Source: Selaginella moellendorffii (taxonomy: Eukaryota > Streptophyta > Lycopodiopsida > Selaginellales > Selaginellaceae). From it: a stretch of DNA of 64,000 nt. The stretch covers positions 810,196 to 874,195 of the forward strand of contig NW_003314305.1 in assembly GCF_000143415.4 (NCBI RefSeq), read 5' to 3'. The translations under genes were made by a program, and so were the position numbers. Of the stretch, positions 55,136 through 64,000 are shown in pieces. Each line of letters begins with the position of its first letter. Position 1 is the first letter of the stretch. Under the pieces are notes generated by a model. It had not been told where the DNA came from and made no database searches. It saw only the letters and a program-made list of their open reading frames with translations.

Positions 55136-58100
55136 CTAAACGTAAGGTAAGTTTACCGGCTGGACCACTGGGGAGCTCCTGAAGATTTTGTTGTAGTTCT
55201 CTTCTCGGTTTAGCATCTTGATTTGTTTCGACTCACCTGCGAGTAAGCCATCAGCCAATGCGTCTAAAGAAGTGACAAAGAAAAAAACTTACCGTGAAGT
55301 CTTTGGTACGCCAGATCTTTAGCTTCGCACGACTCTTGAAGCTTCACGTACAGCTGCTCTAAGTATGTAATTCTCTCCACATCTTCTGGTTTTGACTCTT
55401 GGTTATCAAATCGGCTCTGGAAAAGGCAAAGTAAAAATCTTGTCAACAGGACACAAAGAGACGTTACCTTCAGCTTCACAAACTGTTGCTGTAGCTCTGT
55501 CATTTCTGCTTGCTTTTGCCTCATCACAAGCTGGCGATTCCAAGATTGATACAGAAGAATGTAAAAGGGAAACAAGCTACCTTGCTACGGTTGAGATCTT
55601 GTTGGAGATTTTGGTATTGCTGTGCATGAATGTTGCAGGCGTCTAGCTCGGTCCGGTATTTCTTTTCCAGTTGCTTTGCCATAGCTTCCTTGTCCTTGGA
55701 AAACTTGCACCGCTGAAAGTTGAAGCTGGCAGTACAAAGAAAGGAATACGTGCGGCTTGACTATATTAAAGCTTACGCTTTCTCATGGCTGAGCCTCAAC
55801 TCCTTCAAAGCAGATTCGCTCTTTATTTCAATCTCACGGCTGTTATCGCTTAAATCTTTCAGTTTTTTCTCCTGTAAGAATCAAAAGTGAGAGACTAAAT
55901 GCCCTTTCAACTGATGGTGATGAGGCGAATCTTAAGAGTGATCATGTTTTCCAGCTCGGTGATATGGTGCATCAAGTGAGAGTTATGGGATTTAGTCTGC
56001 CTGGAGGAGTTAGAAAGAAGACAATATAAATAAGAGCAAGCCAACCTTCTCTGTTTCCTTTGCGTGGATCTCGTTCAGTTTTTGCGTCTCTGATCTATGG
56101 ACTTCAGAAAGACGTTCTAGCCGCTTCTTGTGGTCTTCATGCAAGGTCAGAGATTCCAAGACTACCTTTTCAGTGGACCGAGACACAGCAATAGCCATCT
56201 CCCTCGCATGAGTTTCTTTGAGTTGAGTCACTTCAACCTCTGCCTTTTTCATTTGAGCCTGTGTTTTTCCAATGCGTTACATACAAGGAAATTCTGAAAA
56301 GCAACAGGAAATACCTCAAGAGCGTGCTGATGAGCCATTACTAAAGCATTTTGTTGCTGAACAACTAAAACTCGTGTTTCATCCTGTTCACGCCTGAACC
56401 TTCCCCGCTCCTCTTCAAACTCAGCCTCAGTCTTCTCTATTTGTTTCTGATATTTCTCAGCTGCCACTCGAATTTCTTGTGCCTGTCATGCAGATTAAGT
56501 GTTTCTCGAGTATAAATTGAAAATGATTTACCTTAGTTTCCTCAAACGCGTTTTTAAGAGCGTCACGCTCCATCTGCAGAATTTGCACAATTACTAAACA
56601 AGCAAAGAAGAAAAAACACAGGACCAACCTGGTGGTTATGGAGAGCAACTTCTATAGCGATAGCATGCATCTCGGTCAACTTTTGAATCGCGCATTCAGC
56701 TCGTTCATGTTCGTCTTCCACGTTCTGATGGAATTCCTTCTCCTTCCTACAGTGATCACAACTACGATTATGAACGCGTCCTTGTCTTTCGTTTACTGTT
56801 CAAGCTTGGCCAAATAGCTTTGCAAAGCCGCCGCTTCAGCATTCTTCTCCGCAAGTTTCGCATCCTCAAGTTCTCGGTTTAATGATTCGATGTCAGCAAC
56901 CTTTTGCCTCTCTCTCGAACGAAGCTGAAAACTACCAGCTGATTCAGATCAAATAAACACGAGACAATCTTCTTACCTCTTGAGCCAGCAACTCCAGTGA
57001 CTCTTCCAGCTGTGTACCCTTTCGTTGAGACTCTTGAAGTTTTCGTTCGAAATTCAAGCACACCTTCACATCAGAACATAAAGCTCTAATCGTCGACCAG
57101 TTTCAGTGTACCAGTTTAAAATTGTCTTCATGATCTGTTACTTGGGATTTTAGAGACTTAAGCTCATGCTCACCATGTACTTTCAGCGTCTCAATTTCAG
57201 CCTCGAGGTGATCAACCTTTCACATACGACACTACAATTGATATCAAAACATATGTTTCATTTGCTTACCCTTTTCTGATAAATATTTAAATGAGTCAGG
57301 TGTTTCAGTTGTTGCTCCTTCAGCTTAGACTGCAATCCCTTGACTTCTTTCCGGTGCTTCTCTCGCTGAAGTTCTCTCTGTAGAACACAAGAAGGAACAG
57401 TAATATAAATAAACAAGAAAGAAGAAAAGTACTACCGTTCGCGAAAAGGCTTCCTCCATGTTTTTCAGTTTTAACTCATGTTCGGCCACGCGAATTTTAA
57501 GCTTGACCTCCAGCCGTTGAATATAGTCTTCTTTCTAAAACACAGGAAGCAAATAAGAAAGTTTGGACTTTTGATTATACTTCTGAAAGGCTTGAACGCA
57601 GCTGGGACACTTCTTCACCAATTCCTCTCTTCACAGAATCTAGCTCTTGAATCTCGTCGTCCTTAACTGCTATGTTATATCGTTCTTTCTCGAGCTGTTG
57701 AGACAAAGTCCATAACAACTTAAACACTTTCAGAAAACATCTGCCAATGCAACGTCCAGCTCTCTCTGGGTCTTTGTTAAGGATGAATGCAGTTGTTCAA
57801 TCTGAAAAAATCAACGTTAGTTAAAAAATTTCTTCAACATAAAACCCATGCAATCCCCAACCTTGCAGTTATCATTACTGATATTGTCCTCTTTCTTCTT
57901 ACTGCTGCTAGTCATCTTATCTAACTCGTACTTTAATCTTTGGATCGTGCCAAAACAAAACAAGATTTATCGAAAATTAGAAAAACGAAGTACTACCAGT
58001 TCAGCCAAGCTTGTCGCAGATGCATTCTTCTCAACACTGTGGAAGGCCACTCGGAAGAAAGAAAAAAATTATACCGGACAAACAGAGCCAGGAGTTTACT

Positions 58101-59105
58101 CTGCATGCTCGGACAACTTGTACATATCTGCGAGGGCACCTTTCAATTGCTCCTCCTGATATGGTGATCAACATGAAGCAATTGTAAATGTAAATAATTA
58201 GGAAGTCAAAACGAGTAGCACCAAATGCCTGTTGTCTTCCTTCAGGACTTGGATGTCGTCTTCCAAACTAGACCTCGTCTGCAATCCTTTACGTGGCAAG
58301 ATCATACAAGAGCGTAAGAACGATAAAGTAGGAAACCAAAGCAAGAGAATAAGCAAACCACCTGGAGATGCTCCGCATGAGCGTTCTCAATCAAGGAATT
58401 GGCCTCTCTGAGGCTTCCTTTCAGCATGGCCGTCTCTTTTGCTAGAGCTTCCCTTTCCTTGTAAACAACAGTCAGCCTGTTCTGAATGGCTAGTTTCTGA
58501 AAAAAAAGAAAAGAAAAAAACCATTGATAGGTGAAACTGGACCAGATCATTAAAATCTTACGTCGGTAGTCAAGTCGTATTGCAATGCATCATATTTTTG
58601 TTGAAGTGTAGACACCTTCTCTTTGTTCTCTACCTGCAAAGTATAAAAGTTTACAAATCGAATCAACTGACTAGCTTACCTTCAGCCGACTGATCTCATC
58701 TTTGTAATAAGCTCGAAGTTGCTGAGAAAATAATCAAACCGAACATAATATGGACCAAAACACGTGATTAAGCTCTCACATCCATCAGGTCTTTGTGTGA
58801 AGCCTCTTGCTTCATTTGCTCTTCCTCTTGACGTTCAACCCGGGCCTGAAGTTCAGCCTCGTGCTTTTGCAAAAGAGCCTATCTCGCTCTTTCTTTCAAT
58901 CCGTTCCTTTTCAATCTGGCCAGTGAAAATCAAACAAAGACCAGCATGAAGTTGTCATTCGCACTTAGCAACCTTACCTCTTTTTCGTGCAAATGCTTTG
59001 CTTCTTCAAGCTCCTGAAAGCAAGCATTTAGCCAAATGAGAGCAATAAAAGAATCTTACACACATCTGAAAGATGGCTGATTGTTTCTAGTGTTGTTTGG
59101 AGCTC
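55136..59105 (-). CDS. FAM184-like long coiled-coil protein, 5' end cut by a retrotransposon
   Basis: About twenty short exons, nearly all heptad-rich coil, separated by introns of 50-90 bases. Identification comes from the C-terminal signature: NQESKPEDVERITYLEQLYV (about 55410-55345), then after two introns LNREENYNKIFRSSPVVQP (about 55205-55150), matching the conserved end of the animal FAM184 family. Other coils include ELEEAKHLHEKE (about 59013-58981), LARETAMLKGSLREANSLIE-like sequence (about 58440-58385), LSEVHRSETQKLNEIHAKET (about 56110-56055) and YQKQIEKTEAEFEEERGRFR (about 56450-56390). The N-terminal part should extend beyond 59100, but the gypsy element begins there. One exon (58920-58850) reads either through a one-base slip or with an alternative acceptor. 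FAM184 proteins are poorly known; a cilium or centriole role is a guess. Possibly a pseudogene. Confidence 0.65.
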
Positions 59106-60441
59106 AAGAGCCCCTTAGATAAACCACGTGGGAAAACAGACTAACACTAAGTCATCCACTTTGTACTTCACAGGTGGACAATGATGGGAGTTGTAGTGCT
59201 ATTGTTGTTCCACTTGTACACGGCCTAAGTGTTCGGTAGACTTTGCTCAGACAAATGGAAGAATGCTCGTCAAATACTGATCCCATGATTTAGCATCAGC
59301 AGCTCGTGGCAATCGCAAAGGTAAACCTAGCTTTATTGATAATATTGGATCATGACTATATAGGAGTATATATGGTGAAACATTAACAGAATTGTGCACC
59401 CCTGTGATATATGCATATTGAAAAGATGGTAAATAACCATCCTAATCCAAATCCGAATGTTGAGAGTTCACATACTTCATGATTATCCTTTTGAACGTTC
59501 GAACAAGCCATTCCACTAGACCGTCTGATTTTGGATGATAAGCACTCATGAAAGTGTGGTGTATCCCCAACCAAGATGTCAAAACATGAAATGCCTTAGC
59601 CATAAATGCGGGATTATTATCCAAAAAAATCCGCTCTTGACAAAAATGCTAGAACACCACTCGATTGAGGAGGAAGTATCTAACAGCAGTTGCAAAGGCA
59701 CTAGCAAGAGCACCAACTTCCACCCAACGAGTCAAGTAGTCAAAAGCAATAATAACATACTCATTGTCAACAATCGACCTTGGAAAATGTCCTATAAAAT
59801 CAAATGCCACCAACTCAAACGGACGAAAAACTGCAATTGACTCCAACCGTCTTTCCGCGGCATGAGGGGGAGTATTACGAGGTTGGCACCAAATGCAACT
59901 ACGTACATACCGGATAATATCACATCATATCTCCAGCAAATAGAAAGACCTGTGTAGCTTCTCGGTCACACGACAATGCCCATATACCCACCTAAAATAG
60001 GAGAATCATGGTAAGCATAGAGAAACCATAAAATAAAGATAGAAAGCACCACTAGCGGTAAATGATCATCAAGATCCGTCCCCACAAAATAAAGAAGACC
60101 ATCCTCAATGTGATATTAAGAATGTAAATGTCGGAAAGGCAAGTTATCAGCAAGTGATACAGGATTTTCAAACCCATCTCGAAGCCTTTGAATTCACAGC
60201 TTAATCTTTTGAGCCTCATGAACCTCATCAAGAGAAGGTAGATCTTGTTCTACATCTTATGGACATTGAATGTCAAGTACAACAACCGCAAATGGCACAG
60301 AATCCTCGTTTAGAAAATCCACAGATGCTGGAACAGTAGGCTCATCAGAAACATGAGAAGAGAGTGGAGAAGGAAGAGGAGCTCGAAAAAGGGCATCAAC
60401 ATCAGCCATAGAACTCCCTAGGTGATGAACAACATAAAAAA

Positions 60442-61114
60442 TGTAGTGCACTTTATTTCTCTCCCCTTAAACTAACTGGAAAAGGGGCAATTGCTTGATA
60501 AGAGAGCCCTTAGTGGCTATTTTATCCCTATTTATCCCTTAAGGTTCCAAGGATCCACAGTGATAGTATATCCAAATTTCATCCCATAATCATATGTGTT
60601 ACACTCACCCCCCCTTTCAAAGATATCAATGTCTTCATTGACTATTAACTAACAACCCCTACTGAGCTAAAGGGAACCAATACCTCCATTTCTACATTAA
60701 ATCTACCAATCCTTCCATTATATAAACTAACTATTCCATGTGAGGCAATTAATCATCCACTCATATTGTAGTCCTATGGTGGATACCTTTGTCTATGGAT
60801 GCTCCACCAAGAGGAAAGATGTACGCATGAATGCCCAATACGTACGATTTCAAATTTAGGGGTAGGAATATATCTTGCTCAAAAGTATATTATATTTTTA
60901 AGTAGCCACTAATCAATGGGAATGAACCCATGCCATTTGCTCCGATATCACATGTAGCACACTTTATCTCTCTCCCCTTAAGCCAACTGGAAAAGGGGCA
61001 ATTGCTTGATGAGAGAGCCCTTAGTGACTATTTTATCCTCATTTATCCCCTAAAGTTCCAAGGATCCACAGTGACAATATATTCAAATCTCATCCCATGA
61101 TCACATGTGTTACA
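60442..61114 (-). mobile_element. Second miniature LTR element (TRIM-like), nested in gypsy copy B
   Basis: Two 162-base direct repeats, 60442-60603 and 60953-61114, with TG…CA ends on the element strand (TGTAACACA… to …CTACA), flank 349 non-coding bases. On the minus strand the right repeat is followed, after two bases, by TGATATCGGAGC (60950-60939), ten of twelve matching the initiator-Met primer site. The left repeat is preceded by the purine tract GAAAGGGGGGGTGAG (60618-60604). Total 673 bases. Insertion was into an A-rich spot; the flanks share only an A run, so the target duplication is not clean. The uninterrupted gypsy sequence is present at about 63695-63715. Confidence 0.85.
60939..60950 (-). 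other. Primer-binding site of the nested miniature element
   Basis: Minus strand TGATATCGGAGC, spaced two bases from its 5' LTR; differs at two positions from TGGTATCAGAGC. Confidence 0.65.
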
Positions 61115-62300
61115 AAATCATATATCTGAAGTTTTAAAGCCCACTGAGCAATACAACTAACAAAGTTCTTTCGCTTCAATAATGAAGTAATGGCAGCATG
61201 GTCACTTTCAAGTAACGTTCGAGAACCATATAGATATACATGAAGTTTTTCGAAACCCCAGACTGCTGCTAAACACTCATTCTCTGTTGTGGAGTAGTTC
61301 ACCTCCACTGGTTGTAATATATAACTTATATACGCAATGGGATGGCGCTGATCAGGCACACTCGAACTCTCTTGCATCAACACACCTCCAAGATTAATAT
61401 CAGAAGTATCCACGCGCAAAATAAAAGGTCGAATGTAGTTAGGATATGCCAAAACCAAAAGAGTCGTTAATAGCTTTTTGAGATCCATGAATGCCCACTC
61501 ACAATTTGGAGACCAAATGAAAGACGATGTTGATGACTTCAACAATGTTCATAATGGTGTAGTGCAATCAAAAAGGTGATTCACAAAACGACCGAGATAC
61601 TGCACCTTACCCAAGAAGCATTGCACATCAATGACACATTTTGGAGTAAGGAACGTTAGAACAGCCACAAGTTTATCAGGATTAACTTGCAAACCCTCAC
61701 GAGAAATACAGTACCCAAGATAAGTTGTGTCTTTGGACCCAAATACATACTTCGACCGCTTCAACTTTAAACCAACGTCTCGTAACCAATCCAACACTTT
61801 ACAAACATCATAAACGTGCTCCTCCCACATCCCCTTCGAGTGGATTAAGACATCATCAATGAAATCAGCAGTCACTTCCGGCATATCGCAATGCAACTTT
61901 CAAATAACACCCTTCTCCAATATTTCCTTGATGTTTGCATGTAAAATCTTGATCTCCTTAGGTGATTGACGACGAATAAAAACCTTGATTGGACGAGCAT
62001 CCCTAGTTGAAATCGAATGACATGTGGCAATGCTGGCCCCAAACGATAGGCCAAATTCAAAGAGATCAGAATACTCCTTCATGAGCCAGTCAACCATTGC
62101 AACACAAAGATCGTCGAACGGATCGGAAAAGGGAAGACTAGAACAAGATAGAAACATAAAAAGAAATAACAGGGGAACAAAAGTAATGGAAGCAAAGGTA
62201 GAAGTAAAAGGATAAAGAGGTATGGAAGTGAGAGGAATGAATGAAATATAAGGAAGAATGAGATAAGGGGGAGAAGCCTCAAAGTCACACTTGGCATGAT

Positions 62301-62984
62301 TACACTATAACTAATCTATACCAAAGATGAGGTCAAAAGCCAAGAATGATATGTGGCAATCACTGTGAAGTGATCGAATCAATAATACATATCATCCCTA
62401 TGATTCATGCGAAAGAACTCCGGCCAAACGCAAGGATTGGCACCAAGAGTAGGAGGAGTTGTACCATGTGCCATGAATGCCACCATCAATTGATTTTGGT
62501 TGTTCAATTGTAAGCACATAACATCAAGCAATTGTACCAACAGTTGTTTCAGAGTCAAAGGAAGAGATTGCTAATCTGCCATGAAGATGAACGAAAAGGA
62601 AAGAGCAAAAGAAGAGAAATGACAAAAAGCTATAAGGAAATGGAGATTTAGACAATGCAAAAAGCTATATTTAAACCAAAATCCTGAAAAGAAAGAACAA
62701 AAGAAAAAAGTTAGATCTAGACGATGCAAGAGCTCGATCTAAACCAAAATCCCAAATCCAAACACTTCTTAGGGACAATCAAAAGTGCCCCTCAACTCGT
62801 CCAATATGAGGGCTTGGAATATGGAAAGGGAATATAGAAAATGTACATATTAATTAGCCCAAAAACCCTAGTTTATATACATGAGTGAGTGGTCTAGATT
62901 GAAACCAATTTGATGGCTACTAAATTCCCATTATGCTAATATTAGTATATGGCATTGTAGCCGTACACTTGGCCCTCACATATT
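62301..62984 (-). mobile_element. Gypsy-associated non-coding region and LTR edge
   Basis: Matches 49610-50020 throughout and shares its final 165 bases with the LTR at 32320-32855. The edge is TGTGAGGGCC on the minus strand at 62980. Includes a purine-rich leader-like part at 62570-62760. No coding frame. Confidence 0.5.
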
Positions 62985-63305
62985 GTGTTTATATGTTTAT
63001 AATTTATAAACTTTCTTAAACACCTTTAAGTATATTCTAGCAATTAAATTCATCTTGTATTTATAAATTATAAACATGTTTATAGTTTAAATAATTTATA
63101 GTGTGTTCCATGTAGCAACACTTGGTTTTTTTAATAGTAGTATTATTTCTATTTATTAATTAAATTGATTTATAATTAAAAACATGTTTATAAATTATAA
63201 ACACAAGATTAATCTTATTACATATCAACCATTAAAAGGTAGAATAAACTAGAGTATACTAGGAAGTGTTTAGGAAAGTTTATAAATTATAATAATAAGA
63301 TTAAT
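62985..63305. repeat. AT-rich foldback (inverted repeat) element
   Basis: Outer arms about 62990-63043 and 63248-63300 are imperfect reverse complements (CTAG.ATATACT and AAGAAAGTTTATAAATTATA-type sequence). Inner arms about 63054-63095 and 63165-63205 (TTTATAAATTATAAACATGT) are again reverse complements. Together they form a long hairpin-capable unit of about 320 bases, MITE-like in size. No coding. Confidence 0.6.
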
Positions 63306-63379
63306 CTAAATGAATAACAATCATGAAATGGTAGAATATCTTAGAATATCCAATCATATTTTAGATATATTCCAAACGA

Positions 63380-64000
63380 CTACACTCAACCTTTTATTTT
63401 GCACGTGGATGTTTTTGATATTTGTTTTGGAGGTGTGTTGATGCAAGAGAGTTCAAGTGTGTTTAGTCACCACTATCCCATTGCGTATATAAGTTATACA
63501 TTAAAACCAGCAAAGGTGAACTACTCCACGACAAATAAGGAGTGTTTAGCAACAATTTGGGGTTTCAAGAAATTTCATGCATATCTACATAGTTCTTGAA
63601 CATTATTTGAAGGTAACCATACTACCGTTACTTCATTATTGAAGCGAAAGAACTTTGTTAGTTGTATTGCTTGGTGGGCTTTAAAGTTTTAAATATATAA
63701 TTTTTGATGTTGTTTATTGCCTAGGGAGTTCTATGGCTGATGCTGATGCCTTTATCTCGAGCTCCTCTTCCTTCTCCACTTTCTTCTCATGTTTTTAACA
63801 AGCCTGTTATTCTAACATCTGTGGATTTTCTAGACAAGGATTTTGTGCCATTGGCGGTTGTTATACTTGATATTCAGTGTCCATAAGGTGCAGAGCAAGA
63901 TTTACCTTCTCTTGATGAGGTTCGCAAGACTCAAAAGATTGAGCCATGGATTCGAAGGTTTCGCGATGGGTTTGAGAATTCTATATCACTTGTTGATGAC
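63380..64000 (+). mobile_element. Ty3/gypsy pol relic, opposite orientation (copy C), cut by window end
   Basis: Plus-strand counterpart of copy B. RNase H piece MHVDVFDICFGGVLMQESSS through NKECLATIWGFKKFHAYLHS (63399-63599, stop), then a spacer to an integrase N-terminal region (about 63740-64000; SADLDIQCP-type end near 63885). Stops show it is dead. It has no nested miniature element at about 63700, giving an empty site for the insertion in copy B. Confidence 0.75.

Larger units (their letters stand above)
59106..62300 (-). mobile_element. Ty3/gypsy retrotransposon, partial pol (copy B)
   Basis: Minus-strand pol in the normal order. RT: 62157-61900 (RDARPIKVFIRRQSPKEIKI) then 61896-61549 with the active-site block DFIDDVLIHSKG in place of the usual YLDD, and YLGRFVNHLFDCTTPL. 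The RT centre between LEKGVI and MPEV is deleted. RNase H: 61545-61115 (LRVDTSDINLGGVLMQESSS, YSTTENECLAAVWGFEKLHV). Integrase: 59846-59450 (LVAFDFIGHFP, VIIAFDYLTRWVEV; later SAYHPKSDGLVEWLVRTFKR). A miniature LTR element sits between RNase H and integrase. With the RT gap and several stops it cannot move. Its left edge interrupts the FAM184-like gene. Confidence 0.82.

Overview
The window looks like nuclear DNA of a seed-free vascular plant, most likely a lycophyte such as Selaginella. This is an inference from gene content and gene style: plant-only families (a LOB-domain transcription factor, a CYP85-clan P450, an ankyrin/PGG membrane protein, PPR fragments), very short introns of about 50-80 bases, genes packed 0.1-0.5 kb apart, and a FAM184-like coiled-coil gene of the kind expected in an organism with flagellated sperm. 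No database search was possible.

Layout. 1-8.9 kb is a patch of broken gene pieces: a wall-associated-type receptor kinase, an F-box/JmjC gene present twice in a 1.26-kb inverted repeat (2065-4605), the HEAT part of a SCYL1-like gene, PPR pieces, a 100-N assembly gap (7884-7983) and an unrecognised decayed gene. 9.4-29.4 kb is the intact genic block: gamma-glutamyltranspeptidase (+), a dead CDPK-like kinase (+), an LBD gene (+), a Deg serine protease (-), RER1 (-), ZFPL1 (+), a CYP707-like P450 (-), a C-terminal J-domain protein (-) and a SEC-C-motif protein (-). Exon coordinates were worked out by hand, and every model keeps one open frame across its splice sites. RER1 and ZFPL1, both early-secretory-pathway genes, are head to head with only 149 bases between their start codons.

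29.8-50.6 kb and 59.1-64.0 kb are AT-rich nested retrotransposons. I could resolve four insertions: a 7.7-kb element with two long terminal repeats and no coding capacity (36046-43783, target duplication TAGGG); a solo copy of the same LTR (46111-47851, GGAAA) sitting inside a miniature LTR element (45872-48210, CCTTG); and a second miniature LTR element (60442-61114) splitting a Ty3/gypsy polyprotein. Several carry a primer-binding site resembling the initiator-Met tRNA complement. Between these TE blocks, 50.6-59.1 kb holds an intact ankyrin/PGG gene (51084-54722, -) and the FAM184-like gene (-), whose 5' end is cut by the gypsy element. A 300-base relic of an ankyrin/PGG paralogue lies at the left edge of the first TE block (29810-30115).

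I found no operon-like novel system. The points most worth following are the large gene-bearing palindrome, the RER1/ZFPL1 shared promoter, the Deg protease with an added SAP-like module, and the datable nest of non-autonomous LTR elements.
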